Source: Marinobacter sp. 2_MG-2023
GTDB lineage: Bacteria; Pseudomonadota; Gammaproteobacteria; Pseudomonadales; Oleiphilaceae
Reading direction: 5' to 3'
Length of the DNA: 64,000 bases
Assembly: GCF_030546935.1 (NCBI RefSeq)
Contig: NZ_JAUOPH010000004.1
Location: 496,001-560,000, forward strand
The notes beneath the pieces are model-generated. The model was not told the DNA's origin and made no database searches. It saw only the letters and a program-made list of their open reading frames with translations. A program made the translations under genes and the position numbers. Position 1 is the stretch's first letter. The number at the start of each line of letters is the position of its first letter. Below, one piece after another: positions 38,914 to 47,382 of this stretch.

Positions 38914-39980
38914 CATCAGGCAGCTTCGCCGAAAACCTTCTGACATGGTACGACCAACACGGCAGGCACAACCTGCCGTGGCACCATGACCGCAATGCCT
39001 ATCGAGTGTGGGTTTCTGAAATCATGCTTCAGCAAACCCAGGTGGCAACCGTTATCCCCTACTTTCAGGCGTTCATAGAGCGCTTCCCGGATGTGCAGTC
39101 TCTGGCCGAGGCACCGGTTGACGACGTGCTCAGCCATTGGTCCGGGCTAGGCTACTACGCCCGGGCGCGTAATTTGCAGAAAGCCGCTCAAACCGTTATG
39201 GAGGATTTTGGCAGCACTTTCCCCGGTACCCAGGAAGAACTCGAAAGCCTCACCGGCATCGGCCGCTCTACTGCAGCTGCGATCATCGCTCAAGCATTTG
39301 GCAAGCGCGCAGCCATACTTGACGGCAATGTGAAGCGGGTATTGGCCCGTTACCATGCCGTTCCCGGGTGGCCTGGCCAAACCTCAGTGCTGAAACAGCT
39401 CTGGGAACATGCTGAGACACATACCCCGAATGAGCGGGTTCGAGACTATACCCAGGGCATCATGGACCTGGGTGCAATGGTTTGTACCCGCAGCCGCCCA
39501 GCATGCCACGACTGCCCTCTACACGGGGGTTGTACCGCCTACGCAAGAAAAGAAATCAACCTCTACCCCGGTTCCAAGCCTAAAAAAGCCAAGCCTGAAA
39601 AAACAACCTGGATGGTCATCCTTGAAGATCACGAAGGCCGCATTCTACTGGAACGGCGACCGCCCAGTGGAATATGGGGCGGCCTGTGGAGCCTGCCGGA
39701 ACTGGACCCAGCCTTCGGCCCAGATGAACTTCAGGAGGCCTGCGAGCAAAAGCTCGGGCTGGACTGCGACGAGCCGGAATTAATCAGCGGCTTCCGCCAC
39801 ACATTTTCCCACTACCACTTACACATCCAGCCCGCCAGGTTGGGCGTGACCGGGCAGAACACCCTGAGAGATGACGGACAACAGAAATGGCTGCACAGAC
39901 ACGAAGCTCTGAGCCTGGGCTTGCCGGCACCGATCCGTACACTGCTCACAAACCCGGAACAAGGCACCCTGCCTGGATAA
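38910..39980 (+). CDS. mutY: Adenine DNA glycosylase MutY
   Basis: The GTG start at 38910 overlaps the previous stop by 4 bp. The 356-residue enzyme removes adenine mispaired with 8-oxoguanine. Catalytic E37 (VSEIMLQQTQV) and D138 (ILDGNVKRVL) are at E. coli positions. The helix-hairpin-helix LTGIGRSTAAAI and the 4Fe-4S cysteines C192, C199, C202 and C208 are intact. The C-terminal MutT-like domain (WMVILEDHEGRILLERRPPSGIWGGLW) recognises 8-oxoG. yggX follows, a common pairing. Confidence 0.97.
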   Translation: MTSGSFAENLLTWYDQHGRHNLPWHHDRNAYRVWVSEIMLQQTQVATVIPYFQAFIERFPDVQSLAEAPVDDVLSHWSGLGYYARARNLQKAAQTVMEDFGSTFPGTQEELESLTGIGRSTAAAIIAQAFGKRAAILDGNVKRVLARYHAVPGWPGQTSVLKQLWEHAETHTPNERVRDYTQGIMDLGAMVCTRSRPACHDCPLHGGCTAYARKEINLYPGSKPKKAKPEKTTWMVILEDHEGRILLERRPPSGIWGGLWSLPELDPAFGPDELQEACEQKLGLDCDEPELISGFRHTFSHYHLHIQPARLGVTGQNTLRDDGQQKWLHRHEALSLGLPAPIRTLLTNPEQGTLPG

Positions 39981-40061
39981 CAGCGCACCCGCACGCTCAG
40001 TCGGCACTATCTGTTATCATCCGGCCAATCGCACATCGCACTTATCAAGACAGGAGCGAAT

Positions 40062-40334
40062 ATGAGCCGCACAGTTTTCTGCCGCAAGCACCAGAAAGAA
40101 CTTGAAGGCCTGGACTTTCCGCCCATGCCCGGCGCAAAAGGCCAGGACATCTACGAGAACATCTCCAAACAGGCCTGGGAAGAGTGGCAACACCAGCAAA
40201 CCATGCTGATCAACGAAAAGCACCTCAGCCTGATGGATCCGAACACCCGCAAATACCTGCAGGCGCAGATGGAGCACTACTTCAACAATGAGCCTTTCGA
40301 CAAAGCCGAAGGCTACGTGCCGCCGGAGCAATAA
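40062..40334 (+). CDS. yggX: Oxidative damage protection / Fe(II)-trafficking protein YggX
   Basis: The 90-residue protein matches YggX along its whole length: [21 protein letters not shown] with the conserved C7, [29 protein letters not shown] and the closing KAEGYVPPE. It protects iron-sulfur enzymes from oxidation. It follows mutY by 81 bp, as in E. coli. Confidence 0.97.
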   Translation: MSRTVFCRKHQKELEGLDFPPMPGAKGQDIYENISKQAWEEWQHQQTMLINEKHLSLMDPNTRKYLQAQMEHYFNNEPFDKAEGYVPPEQ

Positions 40335-40395
40335 CGCCGGATTGATCAAAGCCTGACCAAGCCTGAAAAGATTCAGAAATTTTTCCGGACCGGCC

Positions 40396-40425
40396 TTGAC
40401 TCACTACCCCGAAACCGGTTTAATA
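40396..40425 (+). promoter_or_regulatory. tRNA-Phe promoter
   Basis: -35 TTGACT (40396-40401), a 17-bp spacer and -10 TTTAAT (40419-40424) are followed by a GC-rich discriminator (AGCGCCCC), the kind found on stringently controlled stable-RNA promoters. It lies about 32 bp before the tRNA. Confidence 0.7.
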
Positions 40426-40455
40426 GCGCCCCGTTGCACAGCAGTATAGCAACTT

Positions 40456-40531
40456 GCCCGGATAGCTCAGTTGGTAGAGCAGAGGATTGAAAATCCTCGT
40501 GTCGGTGGTTCGATTCCGCCTCCGGGCACCA
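40456..40531 (+). tRNA. tRNA-Phe (GAA), CCA encoded
   Basis: The 76-nt cloverleaf has acceptor GCCCGGA paired with TCCGGGC and D-loop AGCTCAGTTGGTAGAGC. The anticodon arm AGGATTGAAAATCCT has anticodon GAA, and the T arm is GGTTCGATTCC. Discriminator A40528 and an encoded CCA (40529-40531) end it. It is flanked by its own promoter and terminator. Confidence 0.98.
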
Positions 40532-40546
40532 TTAAGAATTCAGATG

Positions 40547-40573
40547 AAACCCGCCTTGTGCGGGTTTTGTTGT
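40547..40573 (+). terminator. Terminator after tRNA-Phe
   Basis: AAACCCGC (40547-40554), loop CTTGT, GCGGGTTT (40560-40567), followed by a T-rich stretch (TTTTGTTGTTT). It lies 16 bp after the tRNA 3' end. Confidence 0.88.
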
Positions 40574-40765
40574 TTCTGTGCTCCACGTTTTCTCTCTCGC
40601 TACAAAGCAGTAGGCGAAAAATAGGACCCAACCCCATCTCCGGCTACCCCCAACTAGAACCAAGGCTTCCGTCGCAATAAGACAAAAAAGTGTCGTATTA
40701 GAGCAATGCTTTTTTTAATCAGCCGATGTAACGTCAAGCTACTAATAAAAAGAAAGGGGCCAACA

Positions 40766-41869
40766 ATGGCTGATCACTATGTAGCTTTCTCTATCCCGTT
40801 TTTTCTACTGTTCATTGCCCTGGAATCACTCTTCTTCTGGCGAAAAAGCCGAACCAGGCTGCGGCTGAACGACAGCCTTACCAACATGAGCTGCGGCATT
40901 GTTACGCTGGTTTTCGAGCTTTTTACCAAAGGTGGGCTGCTCCTGTTTTTTGCCTTTCTGTCCAACAGTTTTGGCCTGATTGAATGGAGTATGAGTTCGC
41001 CCTTCACATGGATTCTGTTTTTCTTCGTTTTCGACTTTTTCTACTACTGGGGCCACCGCCTGTCTCACACTGTGAACTTTATGTGGAGCGGTCACCTGCC
41101 TCATCACCAGAGCGAAGAGTACAATTTCACTGTCGCTCTGCGGCAAGGTGCATTTCAGGACACCCTGATGTTCCCCGTATTTATTCCGATGGCTTTGATG
41201 GGCTGTCCGGTCGAAGTATTTGCAACCGTGCTGGTGCTGAACAAGATCTTCCAGTTCTGGATACACACTCGCTCCATTAGTCGCATTCCTCCCATTGAAG
41301 GCATTCTCAACACGCCCTCAGCCCATCGCGTACACCATGCGGTTAATACCCGCTACGTCGACAGGAACTACGGCGGTGTAATCATGCTATGGGACAAGCT
41401 TTTCGGCACCTGGGCTGAGGAGAGTGGAGACGAACCCTGTATTTTTGGCGTGCGCAAACCCTATCGAAGCTGGGACCCGATATTCGCTCATGTGGATTGG
41501 TGGGCAAGACTGTGGAAAGACGCCGTGAATACCCAAAGATGGCGAGATAAAATCAAACTCTGGTTCATGCCAACGGGCTGGCGCCCCGCAGATGTTGAGG
41601 GATCCGATCCCTGGCAGCCCTATGACATCGAAAACTATAAAAAATACGACCCTGACGCGAGCTTCTGGAATAAAGCCTTCGCAGTCGCCCTATTTTTGGC
41701 AACCCTCCCCCTGATCAGTCATCTGCTGGTTGAGCAGTTCAATTTGTCTGTGTGGGAAAAGGCGGGGCTTGCTGGAGTAATACTCACATGTCTCTATACC
41801 TGCGCTTATCTGCTCCAGGGAAGCCGGAAGCAGGCATGTAATGAAGCACCTGAGAAGGCAGGTTATTAA
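40766..41869 (+). CDS. Sterol desaturase / fatty acid hydroxylase family membrane di-iron protein
   Basis: I start at ATG 40766, preceded by AAAGGGG; an in-frame ATG at 40706 lacks a ribosome site. The 367-residue protein has membrane helices around three histidine boxes: HRLSH (97-101), HLPHH (110-114) and HRVHH (187-191), plus H167. These hold a di-iron centre that oxidises C-H bonds of lipids. A soluble loop and two further helices follow. The substrate (fatty acid, carotenoid or ether lipid) cannot be told from sequence. The gene is monocistronic. Confidence 0.88.
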   Translation: MADHYVAFSIPFFLLFIALESLFFWRKSRTRLRLNDSLTNMSCGIVTLVFELFTKGGLLLFFAFLSNSFGLIEWSMSSPFTWILFFFVFDFFYYWGHRLSHTVNFMWSGHLPHHQSEEYNFTVALRQGAFQDTLMFPVFIPMALMGCPVEVFATVLVLNKIFQFWIHTRSISRIPPIEGILNTPSAHRVHHAVNTRYVDRNYGGVIMLWDKLFGTWAEESGDEPCIFGVRKPYRSWDPIFAHVDWWARLWKDAVNTQRWRDKIKLWFMPTGWRPADVEGSDPWQPYDIENYKKYDPDASFWNKAFAVALFLATLPLISHLLVEQFNLSVWEKAGLAGVILTCLYTCAYLLQGSRKQACNEAPEKAGY

Positions 41870-41919
41870 AGCCGGGAAACAAGAGAAGAACGGGCGAAGG
41901 ATTTTCGTAAAACCACCTC

Positions 41920-42075
41920 TCAGGCAGCCTTGCGAAAGTCCTCCATCCGTACACTCTTGTCACGTCTCCGGCTATATTTGCTTTTATCTTCAACTACCCG
42001 CATCTGGTATTTCGGGGTTTTAAGGTCCCGCTGCACCGCACTATGCTTTGTGGGCTTTGCCTTTCTTTTCGCCAT
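41920..42075 (-). CDS. Small basic protein, 51 aa, possible ArfA-like ribosome rescue factor
   Basis: ATG 42075 has AAGGAG eight bases upstream and an extended -10 (TGC-TATAAT, minus strand, 42112-42120) about 40 bp further up, so the short ORF is well equipped for expression. The product is very basic (MAKRKAKPTK start; KYQMRVVEDKSKYSRRRDK in the middle), and the R-V-V-x-x-K-x-x-Y-x-R pattern recalls the tail of ArfA. A small stem, CTGCCT-GAG-AGGTGG followed by TTTT, overlaps the stop codon on the minus strand. It could equally be another small ribosome- or nucleic-acid-binding protein. The gene is convergent with the hydroxylase gene. Confidence 0.6.
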   Translation of the reverse strand: MAKRKAKPTKHSAVQRDLKTPKYQMRVVEDKSKYSRRRDKSVRMEDFRKAA

Positions 42076-42111
42076 CGAATATCTCCTTCAGCTGATGGTT
42101 TCTACGCCCGG

Positions 42112-42120
42112 ATTATAGCA
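42112..42120 (-). promoter_or_regulatory. Extended -10 promoter element of the small basic ORF
   Basis: On the minus strand TGC-TATAAT is a consensus extended -10; no good -35 is visible. It points leftward into the 51-residue ORF, with its ribosome site about 25 bp downstream. Confidence 0.6.
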
Positions 42121-42188
42121 CCTGAGATTTTTTCCCGAGCGTAAGGAGTAACACCCATGCGTTGCACGGCGTCTCGGGCACCTTCCTA

Positions 42189-43142
42189 TTACCTCGATAA
42201 CCCGGACACCCTTGCTCTCGCCAGCCTCAGGTCGCTGAGACCTACAAGTACGATACCCAGGCCAATCATGAAAAACCCGAACAGGTCGTGATAGCCCGGC
42301 ATTTCCCCCAAAAGAACCGCTGAGGAAAGCAGCCCGACCGCAGGGACCGCCGCAGAGCTCAGCGACATAGTGACAGCGGGCAAAGAACGGATAGCCCCGA
42401 CTTGTGCAGCGACGCACACACCGGAAGCCAGGGCGCCACTGAACAGGATATTGACGAGGAATGCGGGTTCCCAACGTATGCCGGATGTATCTTCAACAAG
42501 CAGAGAGAAGGGTATGAGAAACACAAGAGAGGACAATAACTGCCAGGGAATGAGCGAAAGAACATTGCCATGCCACTGGTGCTTGCGGACGTGAATCAAG
42601 CCCGCTGTCCAGACCAGCGTAGCCAGCACAATCAGTGATCCACCCAGCAAGGTACCTTCAGATCCCCAGTCAACATCCAGAGGATTAAAAATGGCCATCA
42701 GCCCCACCAGCCCAAGTGCTGTTCCGACAACCCTTGGAGCGGTCAGCCGCTCTCCCAGGAACATTGCCGCTGCGGGAACCACCCATATGGGTGAGGTGTA
42801 AGCCAGTATCGCGGCCCTGCCCGCGGGCATAAACTGCATGCCCAGAGTCACCAGAGTGATAAAGCCCATGTTCTGGAGAAGTCCCACTGAAAACACTACA
42901 GGAATATCCGCACGATGAGGCACCCTAAGAATGCCCATAGCCGCGGCTGTCAGAAACATGGTGATGGTTCCAATGATCATTCGCAGGGTGGTGTAAAGCA
43001 GCGGAGAGCTGTATTCCAGCCCAATCTTCATAATGGGGAAATTGATTCCCCAGGTCAGAGCGGTAAAAGCCAGGAGCAGGTACCCGTTACGCCAAGCGTA
43101 GCTGGCACCCGCTGCGGGCATGGGTTGGGCGGGTTGCGACAT
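42189..43142 (-). CDS. EamA/DMT family transporter
   Basis: The 317-residue protein has ten hydrophobic helices in two EamA repeats (LLLAFTALTWGINFPIMKIGL near the N-terminus and VWTAGLIHVRKHQWHG opening the second half). DMT exporters move small metabolites such as amino acids or nucleobase-like compounds out of the cell. It starts 2 bp after the ABC permease gene ends, so it is the last gene of a binding protein-ATPase-permease-exporter operon under a RutR-like site. An export role for an excess or toxic intermediate is an inference. Confidence 0.85.
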   Translation of the reverse strand: MSQPAQPMPAAGASYAWRNGYLLLAFTALTWGINFPIMKIGLEYSSPLLYTTLRMIIGTITMFLTAAAMGILRVPHRADIPVVFSVGLLQNMGFITLVTLGMQFMPAGRAAILAYTSPIWVVPAAAMFLGERLTAPRVVGTALGLVGLMAIFNPLDVDWGSEGTLLGGSLIVLATLVWTAGLIHVRKHQWHGNVLSLIPWQLLSSLVFLIPFSLLVEDTSGIRWEPAFLVNILFSGALASGVCVAAQVGAIRSLPAVTMSLSSAAVPAVGLLSSAVLLGEMPGYHDLFGFFMIGLGIVLVGLSDLRLARARVSGLSR

Positions 43143-43144
43143 CT

Positions 43145-43948
43145 TCAGTGCTCTACCTTGAGCGCACTTTCATGCCAGTTTCGCAGAGCCCTGTCAGACA
43201 TCCAGACCATCGCTGCAAACAACAGAATCCCGGTCAGCGTGATCAGAATCAGCGCTGCGAACATTTTAGGAATCTGCAGGTTGTAGCCTGACTGCAGGAT
43301 CATGTACGCAAGACCCGCTTTGGACCCACCTGTGCCTGCGACAAATTCGGCAACAACCGCACCTATCAGGGCCAACCCGGAACTGATCCGCAAGCCACCA
43401 AAGAAGTATGGCAGCGCACCGGGAATCCGCAGGCGCACCAGTTCCTGCCAGCGGCTGGTCCGGTACATACGAAACATACTCAACAGGTTGGGATCAACAC
43501 TGCGCAGCCCCAGGGTGGTATTGGAAATGATGGGAAAAATAGCAACAATCACTGCACAAATGGTCAGTGCCCAGGTCGTGTCGTTTACCCAGATAATAAT
43601 CAAAGGCGCAATGGCCACTACGGGCGTTACCTGCAAGAGTACCGCGTAGGGGAACAGGCTGACCTCAATCCATTTGCTTTGCACAAACAACAAAGAGGCT
43701 GCGACACCCAGCACCACAGCGATTACAAAGGCCAGAAAGGTAACTTTCAAGGTCATCAGCAAAGCGTTAAACAGAGAGCTGAAGTCATTCACCAGCGACT
43801 GCACGATATCCACAGGGCTGGGCACCAGGTATTTGGGTACATCGAACGCCATGACGCTGACCTGCCATAGCAAAAGAACCAGAACCCCTACCACCAGAGG
43901 TGCAGCAATCTGGACAAACCGTTCGTTCCGTATCAGTGGAGTACTCAT
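43145..43948 (-). CDS. ABC transporter permease, SsuC/TauC-ThiX type (importer 1)
   Basis: The 267-residue permease has about six helices. The conserved cytoplasmic coupling motif appears in MFRMYRTSRWQELVRLRIPGALPYFFGGLRISSGLALIGAVVAEF. This subfamily serves NMT1/THI5-like binding proteins and imports sulfonates, pyrimidines (thiamin precursors), riboflavin or related rings. Its start shares a base with the ATPase stop (TGATG). The operon context points to a nucleobase-like substrate. Confidence 0.88.
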   Translation of the reverse strand: MSTPLIRNERFVQIAAPLVVGVLVLLLWQVSVMAFDVPKYLVPSPVDIVQSLVNDFSSLFNALLMTLKVTFLAFVIAVVLGVAASLLFVQSKWIEVSLFPYAVLLQVTPVVAIAPLIIIWVNDTTWALTICAVIVAIFPIISNTTLGLRSVDPNLLSMFRMYRTSRWQELVRLRIPGALPYFFGGLRISSGLALIGAVVAEFVAGTGGSKAGLAYMILQSGYNLQIPKMFAALILITLTGILLFAAMVWMSDRALRNWHESALKVEH

Positions 43949-44826
43949 CAGTGACTCTCCTCCTTGTTCTCACCCATGGCACTGGCGCGCTCAAGGGCCT
44001 GCGACACCTGCCGGCAGTAACCGGCAAACTCCGTCGACATCCGAAAATCCGGGGATCGTGGATAAGGCTCATCAATCTTGATGTCATCCACAATCCGCCC
44101 CGGGCGTGCAGCCATTACAACCACCCGACTGGACAGATACACCGCCTCATATACGCTGTGAGTGACAAACACGATGGTCCAGCCGTTCTCTTTTCTGAGC
44201 TTCAGGACATCGTCGTTGAGTTTGTTTCGAGTCATCTCGTCAAGAGCACCAAACGGCTCATCCATCAACAACAGGTTGGGCTCGGTAACCATGGCCCGGG
44301 CGATGGAGGCACGCATTTGCATGCCGCCGGAAAGCTCTCGGGGAAAGCTCTCATCAAAGCCTTTGAGCCCTACCATTTCGAGAGCGTCATCAACTTTCTT
44401 CTCTGCATCAGCCGAGCCACCCTTATGCTCAAGATCCAGTGGCAGCCGTACATTCTTACGTACCCGAGCCCAGGGCATCAGCGTGGCATTCTGAAAAACA
44501 AAGGCCAGCTTACGGCCCTTACCGCCAACTACGTCGTAGTCTTGCTCCCACCACTTTACGGTGCCGGTAGTCACTTCACCCAAACCGGCCATGATGCGTA
44601 ACAGCGTGCTTTTACCACAACCAGAAGGGCCCAGAAGGCTCACAAACTCCCCCTGCTTTACCGCAAGGCCAGCCCCTTTAAGAGCAACCGTGCCATTGCT
44701 GTAAACTTTGTTAACCCCTTCCACCTGCAGTATCGGACGTGGCGCCGCCCCCTCCGAAACACTGGCTTCGATTTCCGGTTGCGGTTCTGGAGCCGCCTTC
44801 AGCGGCGTAACCTTATTAGCTGTCAT
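43948..44826 (-). CDS. ABC transporter ATP-binding protein (importer 1)
   Basis: The 292-residue ATPase has a 30-residue variable N-terminal tail, then Walker A GPSGCGKST, signature LSGGMQMRASIARAM, Walker B LLLMDEPFGALDEMTR and the H-loop FVTHSVYEA. The type is that of the SsuB/TauB/ThiZ family. It pairs with the adjacent permease. It may also serve the orphan binding protein at 52128-53114, which closely resembles the one encoded just upstream. Confidence 0.9.
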   Translation of the reverse strand: MTANKVTPLKAAPEPQPEIEASVSEGAAPRPILQVEGVNKVYSNGTVALKGAGLAVKQGEFVSLLGPSGCGKSTLLRIMAGLGEVTTGTVKWWEQDYDVVGGKGRKLAFVFQNATLMPWARVRKNVRLPLDLEHKGGSADAEKKVDDALEMVGLKGFDESFPRELSGGMQMRASIARAMVTEPNLLLMDEPFGALDEMTRNKLNDDVLKLRKENGWTIVFVTHSVYEAVYLSSRVVVMAARPGRIVDDIKIDEPYPRSPDFRMSTEFAGYCRQVSQALERASAMGENKEESH

Positions 44827-44892
44827 CGTAATGTCTCCGCAGACAGCCGGGCCTGTTTCTGCCCGGCATCAGGATATGTGGTGCGTATGAGC

Positions 44893-45888
44893 TTAAGGCA
44901 GCACCGGTGACTCGGGCAGGAACTCCAGCGTGTAGACCTTGCTCATGTCGAGATCGGCCGATGCCAGGCCTGCCTCTACCATGAAGTCCTTGATCCTGGT
45001 CCAACGCTCTTCAGTCATTACGCCAATGCCTTTGGTTTGCGCATCGCCACCGGTGACAAGTTCATATTCCTTTATTTTTTCCAGGCCGTAAGCGAGCTGT
45101 TCCGGTGTCATTTCCGGGTTCTCTTGCCGGATCAACTCGTTGCCTTTTTCGGGGGACTCCAGGTAGCTTTTCCAACCTTCCATGCTGGCTTGTACAAAGC
45201 GTTTCACCACATCGGGACGCTCCTCGATCATATCTGTGGTGGTTTCAATAGTGGTTGCGTATGGAGGGTAGCCATAATCTGAGAGAAGGAAGACATTAGG
45301 CTCTATCCCGCCTTTCGCGATCGCAAATGGTTCGGATGAAAGGTACCCCTGCTGCACGATGTTTTCGTTCGTCAAAAATGGCGCCACGCTGAAGGTATAA
45401 GCGCGGACCACGTCGTCCTCAAATCCGTATTCAGCTTGCAGCCATGGCCAGAACGTTGAGTGGGCAAATGTTGCGAGGTAGATCGGCAAGCCGTCCTCTT
45501 TGATTTGCTCGATGGATTCAACGTGCGGATGTGCAATCAGTGACTGGGGATCACCCTGCATGGACGCCGCAACGGTTTTCACAGGCAAGCCTTTTTCAAC
45601 GGCGTTCACGTTACCAATGGGGTAACCCATCAGCAGGTCATAACGCCCGGAAACCAGCAATTGTGTGCCGTTCACCTGGGGTCCACCCATTTTGATCTCC
45701 ACATCCAGCCCGTGGTCCTCATAAATACCGGTGGCGAGGGCCTGGTAAAAGCCACCGTGTTCGGCCTGGGCATACCAGTTGGTTCCGAACACGACCTTGT
45801 CCAGCTCTTCGGCGGATACCGACGAAAGCGCTACCAGGCCAGCCAATACCAAGGAGCCAACAGAGGCTGCTCTGAATTTATTCGTCAT
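44893..45888 (-). CDS. ABC transporter substrate-binding protein, NMT1/THI5-like (importer 1)
   Basis: The 331-residue periplasmic protein has a signal peptide (to VSAEE) and the NMT1/THI5 core: TNWYAQAEHGGFYQALATGIY, GLDVEIKMGGPQVN and later ERPDVVKRFVQASMEGW. Family members bind pyrimidine moieties, among other small rings. The WYAQAEHGGFY run is identical in the orphan binding protein at 52128-53114. It is the first gene of its operon and has a RutR-like operator 38 bp upstream of the start. Confidence 0.9.
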   Translation of the reverse strand: MTNKFRAASVGSLVLAGLVALSSVSAEELDKVVFGTNWYAQAEHGGFYQALATGIYEDHGLDVEIKMGGPQVNGTQLLVSGRYDLLMGYPIGNVNAVEKGLPVKTVAASMQGDPQSLIAHPHVESIEQIKEDGLPIYLATFAHSTFWPWLQAEYGFEDDVVRAYTFSVAPFLTNENIVQQGYLSSEPFAIAKGGIEPNVFLLSDYGYPPYATTIETTTDMIEERPDVVKRFVQASMEGWKSYLESPEKGNELIRQENPEMTPEQLAYGLEKIKEYELVTGGDAQTKGIGVMTEERWTRIKDFMVEAGLASADLDMSKVYTLEFLPESPVLP

Positions 45889-45926
45889 GGGTACTCTCCT
45901 GAGTTAGAGGGTTGCATCATATTTAA

Positions 45927-45942
45927 TTGACCATTTGATCAA
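45927..45942. promoter_or_regulatory. RutR-like operator 1 (importer 1 operon)
   Basis: TTGACCA-TT-TGATCAA matches the RutR form TTGACCA-NN-TGGTCAA at 13 of 14 fixed positions. A -10-like TATGAT (minus strand, 45916-45921) lies 5 bp beyond it, so the operator sits in the promoter spacer, where a bound regulator would repress. Confidence 0.8.
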
Positions 45943-46122
45943 GTTTTAAAGCAACCCTCGTGCCACTCGGCGAATCACACAAAAAACACATAGTTTCAGT
46001 AGCTTGGACAGACTTCCAGCAGCATTGAATGCACCACGCTGAGCCAGTTCTCAGCCAACTGCTCTGGTTTTGTGCGCACCGAAGCCCACGCACCACCATC
46101 AGTCCCTTAGAAACAGCAAGAC

Positions 46123-46151
46123 AAGAAAAAGAAAAGCCGCCCGAAGGCGGC
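46123..46151 (-). terminator. Terminator of the deaminase/flavoprotein operon
   Basis: GCCGCC (46136-46141) and GGCGGC (46146-46151) form a perfect stem with a 4-nt loop; on the minus strand TTTTCTTTTTCTT follows. It lies 36 bp after the flavoprotein stop and separates the two leftward operons. Confidence 0.9.
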
Positions 46152-46187
46152 AAAAGGACACAACATTCTGGATCTGGATTCAGGGCG

Positions 46188-46841
46188 TCAGGTTGAATAG
46201 GCAGCCAGCTCAACGGATGCCGGCTCTGGCTCTACCCAACCGGAAAGCCGGGCAACCCGGGCCCCCAGGGCACGGGCGATGGCCAGTTCGTTATCATCTA
46301 CTCCGCGCGTGCCATCAAAGCCGGTCACTGTGGTGGCACCGTATGGCGATCCGCCCTTTTCCGTTTGCACCAACTCCGGAACACTATGAGGCACACCCGC
46401 CAATACCATTCCGTGTTGTAAAAAGGGCAGCAACAGGGTTAATAACGTGATCTCGTTACCTGAGTGCATTCCGCCCGTGGATGTAAAGGCCGCTCCAACC
46501 TTGCCGATCAGAGCGCCCTGTCGCCAAAGGGGCGCCACCTCGTCAATAAACGCGCGCAGTGGTGTACTCATCAAACCGTAACGGGTGGGCGACCCCCAGA
46601 TAATACCGCGAGCCCACTCAAGGTCTGCAGCGGTCGCCTGGGGCAGGTCTCTGTATTCTTTCTGGGCGGCGATAAAATCAGGCCGCTCCATATCCACACT
46701 GAATTCAGGCTCGGTAATGGCCACTCTGCACAGGCGAACCTCGGCACCTTGAGCAACAACGCCATCAGCAATAGCCCTTGCCAACGCCAGTGTGCTCCCG
46801 TACCGGGAGTCAACAACCACGGTTACACGGCTTGGGGTCAT
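46188..46841 (-). CDS. Flavodoxin-fold NAD(P)H:quinone oxidoreductase, WrbA-like
   Basis: I choose ATG 46841, which lies 7 bp after the deaminase stop. The 217-residue protein has the FMN phosphate loop VDSRYGSTLALARAI, then GSPTRYGLMSTPLRAFID, FTSTGGMHSGNE and GGSPYGATTVTG, all WrbA-type FMN contacts. WrbA enzymes reduce quinones with NAD(P)H. Placement at the end of an importer-deaminase operon suggests electron supply to an oxidised substrate or a redox-protective role; this is inference. RutA also needs reduced flavin, but RutF already serves that. Confidence 0.82.
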   Translation of the reverse strand: MTPSRVTVVVDSRYGSTLALARAIADGVVAQGAEVRLCRVAITEPEFSVDMERPDFIAAQKEYRDLPQATAADLEWARGIIWGSPTRYGLMSTPLRAFIDEVAPLWRQGALIGKVGAAFTSTGGMHSGNEITLLTLLLPFLQHGMVLAGVPHSVPELVQTEKGGSPYGATTVTGFDGTRGVDDNELAIARALGARVARLSGWVEPEPASVELAAYST

Positions 46842-46848
46842 AACGCTT

Positions 46849-47352
46849 TCATACTCCGTGGTTTTGCCAAAAGGTTTCGTGCACTTTCGCGGCTTCACGC
46901 TCCAGCACCGGCCCTATGACTTCAACTTCCCGCTGACCCGATGCAAATACCTGTCGGCAAGGCAGGTCGAGGGTCGGATTTTCGGGATGATTACCTGTGA
47001 TCATCTTCAACTGATGCTCGCTGAGCCCATAGACCAGCCGCCCCAAGCCGGCCCAGTAGGCAGCGCCGGCACACATGCAACACGGCTCAGCAGAAACATA
47101 CATGGTGCACTTAGCCAGGTAATCCGGCCGCCAGGTCTTGCTTGCGCGGGTCATCAGCACTCGTTCTGCATGGCCTGTCATATCCTGATCAGGCAGGTAG
47201 GCATTGCCCTGCTCCATAACCACATTGCCGTCGCCATCAACCAGCATGGCAGCAAAGGGATGAACGCCTTCTGCGGCGAGTGAATCGGCTGCCTCAAGCA
47301 CCCTTCGCATCATAACCAGATCGGCATCATTCAGTTTTTCAAGTTCTGACAT
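46849..47352 (-). CDS. Nucleobase deaminase, guanine deaminase-like (cytidine deaminase fold)
   Basis: The 167-residue zinc enzyme carries the fold's ligands: HAE in MTGHAERVLM and PCCMCAGA (PCxxC). The N-terminal FAAMLVDGDGNVV and the long C-terminal segment with GQREVEVIGPVLEREAAKVHETFW resemble the GuaD type rather than TadA. It would hydrolyse guanine to xanthine or deaminate a related base; isocytosine- or creatinine-like rings are alternatives. It lies between the importer permease (30 bp away) and the WrbA-like gene. Confidence 0.82.
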   Translation of the reverse strand: MSELEKLNDADLVMMRRVLEAADSLAAEGVHPFAAMLVDGDGNVVMEQGNAYLPDQDMTGHAERVLMTRASKTWRPDYLAKCTMYVSAEPCCMCAGAAYWAGLGRLVYGLSEHQLKMITGNHPENPTLDLPCRQVFASGQREVEVIGPVLEREAAKVHETFWQNHGV

Positions 47353-47382
47353 ATCCTAAATCTCGATGTATACCCAGGGGCC

